Source: Alcaligenaceae bacterium (lineage in GTDB: Bacteria > Pseudomonadota > Gammaproteobacteria > Burkholderiales > Burkholderiaceae_B). Taken from it: a stretch of 64,000 nt of DNA. The notes beneath the pieces are model-generated. The model made no database searches and was not told the origin of the DNA. It was given only the letters and a program-made list of their open reading frames with translations. Of the stretch, positions 27,676 to 35,757 are shown one piece after another (within the stretch, counting starts at the first letter, position 1; each line of letters starts with the position of its first letter). The DNA is taken from assembly GCA_012727555.1 (NCBI GenBank), contig JAAYGT010000027.1:17145-81144 (forward strand), given 5' to 3'. Made by a program: the position numbers and the translations under genes.

Positions 27676-28665
27676 TTACTTCAGCAGGTCTTTGACGCCG
27701 TCACGCTCTTCGAGCAGTTCGTTCAGCGTGAAGTTCATGCGGTCACGTGAGAATTCGTCGATTTCCAGGCCTTGAACACGGGTATATTCGCCATTTTCGG
27801 TGGTGACGGGTACGCCGTAGATGATGCCTTCGGGAATGCCGTAGGAGCCATCGGAAGGGATGCCCATGGTGACCCATTTGCCGTTCGAGCCCAGCACCCA
27901 GTCACGGATGTGGTCGATGGCGGCGTTGGCAGCCGATGCAGCCGATGACAGGCCGCGTGCTTCAATGATGGCGGCACCGCGTTTGCCCACGGTGGGGATG
28001 AACACCTCACGGTTCCAGGCTTGATCGTTGATGATTTCATCAATTTTTTTGCCGTTCACGGTTGTGAAGCGCGTGTCGGGGTACATGGTGGGCGAGTGGT
28101 TGCCCCACACGATGAGATTGTCGATGTCGGCAACAGGAACATTGGCTTTGGCGGACAACTGCGACAAGGCGCGGTTGTGATCAAGACGCAGCATGGCCGT
28201 GAAGTTCTTGGCTGGAAGATCAGGAGCCGACTTCATGGCAATGTAGGCGTTTGTGTTGGCCGGATTGCCTACAACCAGAACCTTGACATTGCGGCTGGCG
28301 ACATCGTTCAGTGCTTTGCCCTGGGCGGTGAAGATCTGGGCATTGACGCTGAGCAGGTCTTTGCGTTCCATGCCGGGGCCGCGGGGGCGTGCACCCACCA
28401 GCAAAGCGACATCGGCGTCTTTGAAGGCTTCGCGGGGATCGCTGTGGGCGGTCATGCCGGCCAGCAGGGGGAACGCGCAGTCATCGAGCTCCATCATGAC
28501 GCCCTTGAGCGCTTTCTGGGCTTTTTCGTCGGGGATTTCCAGCAACTGCAGAATGACCGGCTGGTCTTTGCCGAGCATTTCGCCCGATGCGATACGGAAC
28601 AACAGTGCGTAGCCGATCTGGCCTGCAGCGCCGGTGACGGCAACACGCATTGCGGGTTTGGACAT
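27676..28665 (-). CDS. mdh: Malate dehydrogenase
   Basis: This NAD-dependent enzyme oxidises malate to oxaloacetate in the TCA cycle. The 329-residue product has the Rossmann [18 protein letters not shown], the substrate loop with [15 protein letters not shown], and [10 protein letters not shown], all of the betaproteobacterial MDH group. It heads a leftward run with prpB, prpC, acnD and prpF, so oxaloacetate supply is joined to propionate use. A candidate promoter with an adjacent GntR operator lies in the 280-bp interval shared with the divergent regulator gene. Confidence 0.96.
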   Translation of the reverse strand: MSKPAMRVAVTGAAGQIGYALLFRIASGEMLGKDQPVILQLLEIPDEKAQKALKGVMMELDDCAFPLLAGMTAHSDPREAFKDADVALLVGARPRGPGMERKDLLSVNAQIFTAQGKALNDVASRNVKVLVVGNPANTNAYIAMKSAPDLPAKNFTAMLRLDHNRALSQLSAKANVPVADIDNLIVWGNHSPTMYPDTRFTTVNGKKIDEIINDQAWNREVFIPTVGKRGAAIIEARGLSSAASAANAAIDHIRDWVLGSNGKWVTMGIPSDGSYGIPEGIIYGVPVTTENGEYTRVQGLEIDEFSRDRMNFTLNELLEERDGVKDLLK

Positions 28666-28819
28666 GAGGAGATCTCCCGAAAGATTTAAAGTGAAGGGTA
28701 GGGTGTAAAAGCCACAGTTTAAATCGTTTGGCTGATTCCTTCAGCCCAGGCGGCTACCTTTTACTGACCCTTGGCCTTGGGTAAAACGGTGTGGGATGTG
28801 CTTTTGCACTCAACCGTCA

Positions 28820-28848
28820 AGCGTATCGAAAACTTGGGCTCAAGTCAA
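28820..28848 (-). promoter_or_regulatory. Candidate mdh promoter
   Basis: On the minus strand TTGACT (28843-28848) and TACGCT (28820-28825) are 17 bp apart. The GntR-type operator ends 2 bp upstream of this -35 element, exactly as at acnB. The implied mdh leader is about 150 nt. Confidence 0.5.
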
Positions 28849-28850
28849 AC

Positions 28851-28871
28851 GTCTTATATCTTATATAAGAC
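28851..28871. promoter_or_regulatory. GntR-type operator between mdh and gntR
   Basis: These 21 bp are identical to the site upstream of acnB: half-sites GTCTTATAT and ATATAAGAC around CTT, with a nested TCTTATATAAGA palindrome. The site lies 75 bp before the proposed regulator start and next to the divergent mdh promoter, so it can serve autoregulation and control of the mdh-prp operon. Confidence 0.82.
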
Positions 28872-28945
28872 ACAAGACTGTTAGACAAAAACCGGTTTCG
28901 CATGCAACAATGCCACCTTTTGCTGATGTCCTGACCGGAAACACG

Positions 28946-29713
28946 ATGTCCGAAAGCGCTACCTCTGATCGAGCTCCGCTGGCCGAACGCAATGCCAGTG
29001 CGGCATTCAGCCCTCTGTACCAGCAAATCAAGGCGTTGTTGCTGCAAAGTCTTGATCGTGGTGAATGGAAGCCCGGCGAAGCGATTCCCAGTGAACTTGA
29101 GCTGGCGGGACGCTTTCAGGTCAGCCAGGGAACGGTTCGCAAGGCCATCGATGAGCTGGCCGCCGATAACCTGTTGATCCGTCGCCAGGGCAAGGGTACT
29201 TTCGTGGCCACCCATCATGAAGCCCGGGTCAGGTACCGGTTCCTGCGAATGGCGCCCGACGACAACCATCAACCCGTTTCAGGCAGCCAGATTCTCGAAT
29301 GCCGCCGCATCAAGGCACCGGCCGACATTGCCCGACTGCTTGATTTGCGTTCGGGTGAGACAGTGGTGAACATGCGGCGCGTTTTGTCATTTGATCAGGT
29401 TCCCACGATTCTTGACGACATCTGGTTGCCGGGTGCGGCGTTCAAAGGCCTGACCGCCGATTCCCTGGATCGTTATCGTGGCCCGCTGTACGGTCTTTTT
29501 GAGTCCGAGTTCGGTGTCAGCATGGTACGTGCCGAAGAAAAGATCAAGGCGGTCGCCGCATCCGATGATGCCGCAAAGTGGCTTCTGGTTCAGCCGGGTT
29601 CGGCTCTTTTGCTTGTTGAGCGCCTGTCGTACACCTATGGTGATCGTCCCATGGAAGTGCGTCGAGGCCTGTACGTTACCGAAAAATTTCACTACCGGAA
29701 CACACTGAATTGA
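28946..29713 (+). CDS. GntR-family (HutC subfamily) transcriptional regulator
   Basis: The 255-residue product has an N-terminal winged helix (SPLYQQIKALL, EWKPGEAIPSELELAGRFQVSQ, then TVRKAIDELAADNLLIRRQGKGTFV) and a C-terminal UTRA effector domain of the HutC group, ending in EVRRGLYVTEKFHY. ATG at 28946 is chosen because it gives the family N-terminus; the frame extends 50 codons upstream through the operator. The gene lies between divergent mdh-prp and co-directional sdhCDAB-gltA. Two identical operator-like palindromes at this locus and at acnB make it the likely regulator of TCA and methylcitrate genes. The effector ligand is unknown. Confidence 0.92.
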   Translation: MSESATSDRAPLAERNASAAFSPLYQQIKALLLQSLDRGEWKPGEAIPSELELAGRFQVSQGTVRKAIDELAADNLLIRRQGKGTFVATHHEARVRYRFLRMAPDDNHQPVSGSQILECRRIKAPADIARLLDLRSGETVVNMRRVLSFDQVPTILDDIWLPGAAFKGLTADSLDRYRGPLYGLFESEFGVSMVRAEEKIKAVAASDDAAKWLLVQPGSALLLVERLSYTYGDRPMEVRRGLYVTEKFHYRNTLN

Positions 29714-29833
29714 GTGTTGTATCGCTGTTGCTGTCCATGAACCGGTCAGTCGATTTGATACGCATGCCCTAAATCGGTGAAAATGCTGGTTGCGTTTAGC
29801 CAAAATTCCATTTGTTCAATCCTCGAGGCCATC

Positions 29834-30247
29834 ATGTCCGATTCAGCTTCAAAGCCGCGTCCGCAGTATCGCAATATCAGCGTGCCGCAGATTCTCGGTT
29901 ATCACCTGCCTCTGGCGGGTAAAACGTCCATTTTGCACCGCATAAGCGGCGCCTTGCTCTTTCTCTGTCTTCCGCTGGTCATTCTTCCGCTCTTTGCGCT
30001 CAGTGTCACGTCGCCTGAAAGCTTTGCAGCCATGAAGGCCTGGGTCGATAATCCATTGTTCAAACTGGTGCTTCTTGTTCTCATGTGGGGGTACTTCCAT
30101 CACTTCTGTGCTGGTGTTCGCTACTTGATCCTTGATCTGCACATTGGCGTTGACAAGGTCTCTGCCCAGAAGTCGGCAGGCGTGGTTCTGGGGGTCAGTC
30201 TTGCCCTGACCGTCATTTGTGGTCTCAAACTTTTCGGAGCGTGGTAA
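29834..30247 (+). CDS. sdhC: Succinate dehydrogenase cytochrome b556 subunit
   Basis: SdhC is one of two membrane anchors of complex II and helps bind heme b and quinone. From ATG at 29834 (GAGG just upstream) the product has 137 residues and three membrane spans. The family stretch HRISGALLFL is present, as is the heme-ligand histidine region FHHFCAGVRYL. The open frame reaches 19 codons further upstream but has no family support. Its TAA overlaps the sdhD ATG (TAATG). Confidence 0.94.
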   Translation: MSDSASKPRPQYRNISVPQILGYHLPLAGKTSILHRISGALLFLCLPLVILPLFALSVTSPESFAAMKAWVDNPLFKLVLLVLMWGYFHHFCAGVRYLILDLHIGVDKVSAQKSAGVVLGVSLALTVICGLKLFGAW

Positions 30248-30627
30248 TGGCTCAAGAACGTATCGGCCCTCGTCGCCTGGTGGTGGGTGCACATTACGGC
30301 ACCATCGATTTCATCGCTCAGCGTATTACTGCGGTCATTATGGCCGTCTACACGCTCGTGCTCTTTTTCGGAATTATTTTCACCTCTGAAATGAATTTCG
30401 AAAACTGGCGCGGTCTGTTCACTTTTACCTGTCTGGGTATTCCGGCAGGGCAATTGCTGGCCACGCTGGCCTTCTTTTCGCTGGCCTGGCATGCCTGGAT
30501 CGGTGTGCGCGACATCTGGATGGACTACGTCACTGCTGCCGGCGTTCGTCTGTTGCTCCAGGTTCTCACAATTCTGTGGCTGGTTGCTTCTGTCGTGTTC
30601 TTTGCAAAAATCATCTGGAGTCTATAA
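30247..30627 (+). CDS. sdhD: Succinate dehydrogenase hydrophobic anchor subunit
   Basis: SdhD is the second membrane anchor of succinate dehydrogenase. The 126-residue product starts MAQERIGPRRLVVGAHYGT and has three hydrophobic spans, with the heme/quinone region WHAWIGVRDIWMDY. The start overlaps the sdhC stop by one base, so the two are translationally coupled; sdhA begins three bases after its stop. Confidence 0.94.
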   Translation: MAQERIGPRRLVVGAHYGTIDFIAQRITAVIMAVYTLVLFFGIIFTSEMNFENWRGLFTFTCLGIPAGQLLATLAFFSLAWHAWIGVRDIWMDYVTAAGVRLLLQVLTILWLVASVVFFAKIIWSL

Positions 30628-30630
30628 GCC

Positions 30631-32406
30631 GTGACTGCTGTCAAGAAATCCTTACCGCGCCGCCAGTTCGATGTGGTGGTCGTTGGCGCCGGCGGTGCCG
30701 GCATGCGTTGCTCCTTGCAACTGGCTCAGGCAGGCCTTTCGGTTGCCGTGCTCTCCAAAGTGTTTCCCACACGTTCGCACACGGTGGCCGCTCAGGGCGG
30801 TGTCAGTGCCTCGCTGGGCAACATGAGCGAAGACAACTGGTACTGGCACATGTACGATACCGTCAAGGGGTCCGACTGGCTGGGTGACCAGGACGCCATC
30901 GAATTCATGTGCCGCGAAGCACCGAATGCCGTGTACGAACTCGAACACTTCGGTATGCCTTTCGACCGCAACCCCGATGGCACCATTTATCAGCGCCCGT
31001 TCGGTGGTCATACGGCAAACTGTGGTGAAAAGCCTGTACAACGCGCCTGTGCTGCGGCCGACCGTACTGGTCACGCCATGCTGCATACGCTGTACCAGCG
31101 CAACGTGTCAGCCCGTACCCACTTCTTTGTCGAGTGGATGGCTCTCGATCTTCTGCGCAACGAAGACGGCGATGTTCTGGGCGTTACTGCCCTTGAAATG
31201 GAAACCGGCGAAATCTACATTCTCGAAGCCAAGCAAACCGTGCTGGCAACGGGTGGTGCCGGCCGCATCTGGGCGGCCTCAACCAACGCTTTCATCAATA
31301 CGGGTGATGGCATGGGCATGGCCGCACGTGCCGGTATTCCTTTGCAAGACATGGAATTCTGGCAATTTCACCCCACGGGCGTGGCGGGTGCCGGTGTGCT
31401 CATCACCGAAGGTGTTCGCGGCGAAGGCGGTATCCTGCTCAACAAAGACGGCGAACGCTTCATGGAGCGCTACGCCCCCACCCTGAAAGACCTCGCGCCC
31501 CGCGATTTCGTTTCCCGCTCCATGGATCAGGAAATCAAGGAAGGCCGTGGGTGTGGTGATGGCAGTTATGTGGTGCTCAAGCTCGATCACCTGGGCGCAG
31601 ACACCATCAAGAAGCGTCTGCCTTCCATCCGTGAAATTGCCATCAAGTTTGCCAACGTCGACCCCATCAAGGATCCGATTCCCGTTGTGCCGACCATCCA
31701 CTACCAGATGGGTGGTATTCCCACCAATATCTACGGTCAGGTGGTTACAACAACGAATGGCCAGAACAAGATCGTCAATGGTCTGTATGCCATTGGTGAA
31801 TGTGCGGCCACATCGGTGCACGGTGCCAACCGTCTGGGTACCAATTCCTTGCTTGACCTCATTGTTTTCGGTCGTTCGGCAGGTAATCATATTGTCCAGA
31901 CCCATCCTGAACGCCAGAAGTCACATCAGCCCATTCCTGAGTCCTCCATCGACCGCTCGCTCAATCGTGTCAATGCGCTTGAAAATCGTGCATCCGGTGA
32001 AAAGACCCAGGACGTCGGTAATTCCATTCGTGCCTCGATGCAATACCACTGTGGCGTGTTCCGCACGCTTGAATTGCTCAACAAAGGTGTGGAATCGATC
32101 GAAGGTCTGGCCGAGCAGGTCAAGAAGGTGCATTTCAAGGACAAGTCAAAAGTTTTCAATACAGCGCGTATTGAAGCCCTTGAGCTTGAAAACATGATCG
32201 AAGTTGCACGAGCAACGATCAAGTCGGCTGCAAACCGCACGGAAAGCCGCGGTGCACATGCCCTGAACGATCACCCCGAGCGTGATGATGAAAACTGGTT
32301 GCGTCACACCTTGTGGTATTCGGAAGGCAGCCGCCTTGATTACAAGCCGGTGCAAATGAAACCGCTGACTGTGGATTCCATTCCGCCCAAAGCGCGTACC
32401 TTCTAA
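30631..32406 (+). CDS. sdhA: Succinate dehydrogenase flavoprotein subunit
   Basis: SdhA oxidises succinate to fumarate with covalent FAD. The 591-residue product has the Rossmann VVGAGGAGMRCSLQLAQAG, the FAD-linking histidine in TRSHTVAAQGG, HPTGVAGAG in the substrate region, and the YGQVVTTTNGQN cap segment. The start is GTG, three bases after sdhD. SdhE, encoded downstream, would assist covalent flavinylation. Confidence 0.97.
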   Translation: MTAVKKSLPRRQFDVVVVGAGGAGMRCSLQLAQAGLSVAVLSKVFPTRSHTVAAQGGVSASLGNMSEDNWYWHMYDTVKGSDWLGDQDAIEFMCREAPNAVYELEHFGMPFDRNPDGTIYQRPFGGHTANCGEKPVQRACAAADRTGHAMLHTLYQRNVSARTHFFVEWMALDLLRNEDGDVLGVTALEMETGEIYILEAKQTVLATGGAGRIWAASTNAFINTGDGMGMAARAGIPLQDMEFWQFHPTGVAGAGVLITEGVRGEGGILLNKDGERFMERYAPTLKDLAPRDFVSRSMDQEIKEGRGCGDGSYVVLKLDHLGADTIKKRLPSIREIAIKFANVDPIKDPIPVVPTIHYQMGGIPTNIYGQVVTTTNGQNKIVNGLYAIGECAATSVHGANRLGTNSLLDLIVFGRSAGNHIVQTHPERQKSHQPIPESSIDRSLNRVNALENRASGEKTQDVGNSIRASMQYHCGVFRTLELLNKGVESIEGLAEQVKKVHFKDKSKVFNTARIEALELENMIEVARATIKSAANRTESRGAHALNDHPERDDENWLRHTLWYSEGSRLDYKPVQMKPLTVDSIPPKARTF

Positions 32407-32424
32407 GTCGTACAGGATACCGAA

Positions 32425-33141
32425 ATGAGCCAAAAACGCATCGTTAAATTCGAAATTTATCGCTACGATCCCGACAAGGACGAGCGTCCTTATATGCAGA
32501 AGCTCGAGGTCGAGCTGCAGCCCACCGACAAAATGCTTCTTGATGCCCTGATCCGCATCAAGAACGACGTCGATGACAGCCTGGCCCTGCGCCGTTCGTG
32601 CCGTGAAGGTGTGTGTGGTTCCGATGCCATGAACATCAACGGCAAGAACGGTCTGGCCTGCACGACCAACCTGCGCGAATTGAAAGAACCGATTGTTCTG
32701 CGTCCGCTGCCAGGTTTGCCCGTGGTGCGCGATCTGATTGTCGACATGACCCACTTCTTCAATCAGTATCACTCGATCAAGCCGTACCTGATCAACGATA
32801 CGCCGCCGCCCGAGCGTGAGCGTCTGCAAACGCCCGAAGCCCGCGAAGAACTCGATGGTCTCTATGAGTGCATTCTGTGTGCCTGCTGTTCCACGTCTTG
32901 CCCATCGTTCTGGTGGAATCCCGACAAATTCGTGGGTCCGGCAGGCTTGCTGCAAGCCTATCGTTTCATTGCCGACAGCCGTGACCAGGCCACCGGCGAG
33001 CGTCTCGATAATCTTGAGGATCCTTACCGCCTGTTCCGTTGCCACACCATCATGAACTGTGCCGATGTCTGTCCGAAGGGCCTGAATCCTACCAAGGCAA
33101 TCGGAAAGATCAAGGAAATGCTGGTTCGCCGCACAATTTAA
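32425..33141 (+). CDS. sdhB: Succinate dehydrogenase iron-sulfur subunit
   Basis: SdhB passes electrons from FAD to quinone through three Fe-S clusters. The 238-residue product has the [2Fe-2S] ligands in [19 protein letters not shown], then [16 protein letters not shown] for the [4Fe-4S] cluster, and [17 protein letters not shown] completing the [3Fe-4S] and [4Fe-4S] sites. It follows sdhA by 18 bp in the sdhCDAB-sdhE-gltA run. Confidence 0.97.
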   Translation: MSQKRIVKFEIYRYDPDKDERPYMQKLEVELQPTDKMLLDALIRIKNDVDDSLALRRSCREGVCGSDAMNINGKNGLACTTNLRELKEPIVLRPLPGLPVVRDLIVDMTHFFNQYHSIKPYLINDTPPPERERLQTPEAREELDGLYECILCACCSTSCPSFWWNPDKFVGPAGLLQAYRFIADSRDQATGERLDNLEDPYRLFRCHTIMNCADVCPKGLNPTKAIGKIKEMLVRRTI

Positions 33142-33156
33142 GGTGGCCTTCTGCCC

Positions 33157-33417
33157 ATGACCACGTTGTCAGAACTGGACCGTACCCGCCTGCGTTGGCG
33201 GGCACGACGCGGCTTGCTCGAGAACGATCTGATCATCACGAAGTTTCTTGATCAGTTCGAACTCCAGTTAACCGATACCGACGTTACTGCCTTATCCAAG
33301 CTGTTCGAGATGGGTGATAACGATTTGCTCGATGTGCTGCTGGCCCGTACTGCCTTATCGGGTGAATACAATACCCCCGATATTCGTCGTCTGGTCGAGC
33401 AGATGCAGAAGCTATAA
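33157..33417 (+). CDS. sdhE: FAD assembly factor SdhE
   Basis: SdhE helps attach FAD to SdhA. The 86-residue protein has the family signature RWRARRGLLENDLI, containing the conserved RGxxE motif, and the normal small helical size. It lies 15 bp after sdhB and before gltA, an arrangement common in betaproteobacteria. Confidence 0.94.
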   Translation: MTTLSELDRTRLRWRARRGLLENDLIITKFLDQFELQLTDTDVTALSKLFEMGDNDLLDVLLARTALSGEYNTPDIRRLVEQMQKL

Positions 33418-33456
33418 CCGCACGTAAAGCTATAAATTCACATAAGGAAGATTGTG

Positions 33457-34764
33457 ATGCAATTGTCAGACAAGAAAGCTACGCTGTCATTCTCCGATGG
33501 CAGCCCTTCCATTGACTTCCCCGTGTACCAAGGTACGGTGGGCCCGGATGTCATTGATATCCGCAAGCTGTATGGCCAGACCGGCTTGTTCACGTACGAT
33601 CCCGGCTTTCTGTCGACTGCATCGTGCGAATCGGGCATTACCTACATTGATGGTGACAAAGGTCAATTGCTGTACCGTGGTTACCCCATTGAACAACTGG
33701 CGGTCAACTGCGATTTCCTGGATATCAGCTACCTGATCCTGAATGGCGAATTGCCTAACGGTGCCCAGAAAACCGAGTTCGATTCACTGGTTACCCGTCA
33801 CACCATGGTGAACGAGCAGTTGCATTTCTTCCTTCGTGGCTTCCGCCGAGATGCGCACCCCATGGCTGTTCTTACCGGGTTGGTCGGCGCTTTGTCGGCC
33901 TTCTATCACGACTCCACCGACATCACCAACCCTCATCACCGCCACGTTTCGGCCATTCGCCTGATCGCGAAAATGCCGACACTGGTTGCCATGGCGTACA
34001 AGTACTCCCAGGGCCAGCCGTTCATTTATCCGCAGAATGATCTGTCGTACACCGGCAACTTCCTGCGCATGATGTTCGCTACGCCTTGCGAAGATTACAA
34101 AGTCAATCCCGTTGTCGAGCGTGCGCTTGACCGCATCTTCATTTTGCATGCCGATCACGAGCAGAACGCATCCACCTCAACAGTGCGTTTGTGCGGTTCA
34201 TCGGGTACCAACCCGTTTGCCGCCATTGCAGCCGGTGTGGGTTGCCTGTGGGGTCCAGCTCACGGCGGTGCCAACGAAGCCTGCCTGCAAATGCTCGAGG
34301 AAATCCAGGCCAACGGCGGCATTGCCAAGGTTGGCGAGTTCATGGAAAAAGTGAAAGACAAGAACTCGGGCGTGCGCCTGATGGGTTTTGGTCATCGCGT
34401 GTACAAGAACTACGATCCCCGTGCCAAACTCATGCAGGAAACCTGCAAGGAAGTGCTGGGTGCGCTGGGTCTGGAAAACGATCCTCTGTTCAAGCTGGCC
34501 ATGGAACTCGAACGTATTGCGCTCGAAGATCCTTACTTCGTCGATCGTAAACTGTATCCGAACGTTGACTTCTATTCCGGTATCGTTCAGCGCGCCATCG
34601 GCATTCCTACGTCCTTGTTCACAGCCATTTTTGCATTGGCTCGTACAACAGGCTGGATCGCACAGTGGAATGAAATGCTGTCGGATCCCGAGTACAAAAT
34701 CGGCCGTCCCCGCCAGCTTTACAGCGGTGCCCAGGTGCGCGGCGTTCCCACGAGCCGCGGTTAA
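33457..34764 (+). CDS. gltA: Citrate synthase
   Basis: GltA condenses acetyl-CoA with oxaloacetate. The 435-residue type II enzyme has [18 protein letters not shown] near the N-terminus, the catalytic region [24 protein letters not shown] and [13 protein letters not shown] with the active-site histidines. ATG at 33457 is preferred to GTG at 33454; AAGGAAG at 33444-33450 is well spaced for it. It is distinct from the shorter PrpC. A good terminator follows about 75 bp after the stop. Confidence 0.96.
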   Translation: MQLSDKKATLSFSDGSPSIDFPVYQGTVGPDVIDIRKLYGQTGLFTYDPGFLSTASCESGITYIDGDKGQLLYRGYPIEQLAVNCDFLDISYLILNGELPNGAQKTEFDSLVTRHTMVNEQLHFFLRGFRRDAHPMAVLTGLVGALSAFYHDSTDITNPHHRHVSAIRLIAKMPTLVAMAYKYSQGQPFIYPQNDLSYTGNFLRMMFATPCEDYKVNPVVERALDRIFILHADHEQNASTSTVRLCGSSGTNPFAAIAAGVGCLWGPAHGGANEACLQMLEEIQANGGIAKVGEFMEKVKDKNSGVRLMGFGHRVYKNYDPRAKLMQETCKEVLGALGLENDPLFKLAMELERIALEDPYFVDRKLYPNVDFYSGIVQRAIGIPTSLFTAIFALARTTGWIAQWNEMLSDPEYKIGRPRQLYSGAQVRGVPTSRG

Positions 34765-35071
34765 GTTCATGCGTTCGGTACAGCCCGGTTTCGGGTTTGT
34801 ACCGGTCTCCGGGCTTTATCAACCGTTTTGTCGTACAGACCAGCCTTCATGGCTGGTTTTTTATCGCCTTTTCGTTGTTCTCTTGCCGGGCGGCAGTGCG
34901 TCAGTACTCATTCAGGATGTGTGTGTGTGGCCTGCAACGTTCAGGCCCAATCGTCTGCCAGATTCCCGCTCATGGCCTGAATCGTGTGTTGCGCGTTCAG
35001 CGTGCATATTTCGAAAACACCGCGCAACGTTTATAGTTGGCTGTTGGTAATAGTATTGGAGCCACAGGAAC
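34765..35071. other. Intergenic region after gltA
   Basis: About 300 bp without a gene. It holds the gltA terminator and presumably the promoter of the lipoprotein gene; no clear promoter or RNA gene was recognised. Confidence 0.6.
34839..34862 (+). terminator. gltA / sdh operon terminator
   Basis: ACCAGCC (34839-34845) pairs with GGCTGGT (34851-34857) around a 5-nt loop and is followed directly by a run of six Ts ending at 34862. This is a classical intrinsic terminator for the sdhCDAB-sdhE-gltA transcript. Confidence 0.88.
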
Positions 35072-35623
35072 ATGAAGCGTGTTCTCAAACCTTTTTTTCT
35101 GGCAGCTGCCACGGTAACGTTGCTGGGGGGCTGTGCCAGCATGACCCCTGAAGAATGTCTCAGTGCCGACTGGTATCAGCAAGGCCTGCATGATGGTGGT
35201 CGGGGTCAGTCAATGGCGCTGGTTGAAGAGCACCGTGAAGCGTGCGCCAAGGTGGGGGTCGAGGTTGATATCAACCGTTACAGGGCAGGCCGTGAAGAGG
35301 GGTTGCGCACTTATTGCACGCCTTCTGTGGGGTTCGATGAGGGTCTGCGCGGCAGGTACTACAGCAATGTCTGTGCGCCCGCTCTGGAACGTACTTTTCT
35401 TGATTCTTACCGTCAGGGTCGGCGTATTTACGAGGCACAACAACGCGTCGACAGCCTGAAAAATGATCTGAATTCGAAGCAATATGCCCTGGAGCGCGCT
35501 AAAGATGACGACAGTCGGGCCCGAATACGTCGTCAAATGCGCGATCTTGATGACAGCTTGCGTCGCGCACGCGATGATCTGTACTACGCAGAGCGTGCGG
35601 CGCGTGATTACCGATCATATTGA
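35072..35623 (+). CDS. DUF2799 family lipoprotein
   Basis: The 183-residue product begins with a lipoprotein signal (hydrophobic stretch ending in LLGGCAS). The mature part matches DUF2799: ECLSADWYQQGLHDGGRGQ, several cysteines, then a highly charged helical C-terminus (about residues 120-180) that is probably a coiled coil. Function is unknown. It stands alone between gltA and the cyd operon. Confidence 0.85.
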   Translation: MKRVLKPFFLAAATVTLLGGCASMTPEECLSADWYQQGLHDGGRGQSMALVEEHREACAKVGVEVDINRYRAGREEGLRTYCTPSVGFDEGLRGRYYSNVCAPALERTFLDSYRQGRRIYEAQQRVDSLKNDLNSKQYALERAKDDDSRARIRRQMRDLDDSLRRARDDLYYAERAARDYRSY

Positions 35624-35669
35624 TAGCTTTCAGTCGATTTGTTCCAGATCAAACCCTGGCTGATAGTTC

Positions 35670-35683
35670 TTGATTTCCATTAA
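35670..35683 (+). promoter_or_regulatory. Candidate FNR/ANR box upstream of cydD
   Basis: TTGATTTCCATTAA matches the FNR consensus TTGAT-N4-ATCAA at nine of ten defined positions. It lies about 75 bp upstream of the cydD ATG, so a start site about 41 bp downstream of its centre would be well placed. Low-oxygen induction of cytochrome bd genes through FNR-type regulators is well established. Confidence 0.55.
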
Positions 35684-35757
35684 ATAAGAATTTACTAATT
35701 TAGTGAATATTGTTATTGTGATGACATTGCTGAATTACCAGGAACAGGACAAAAATC

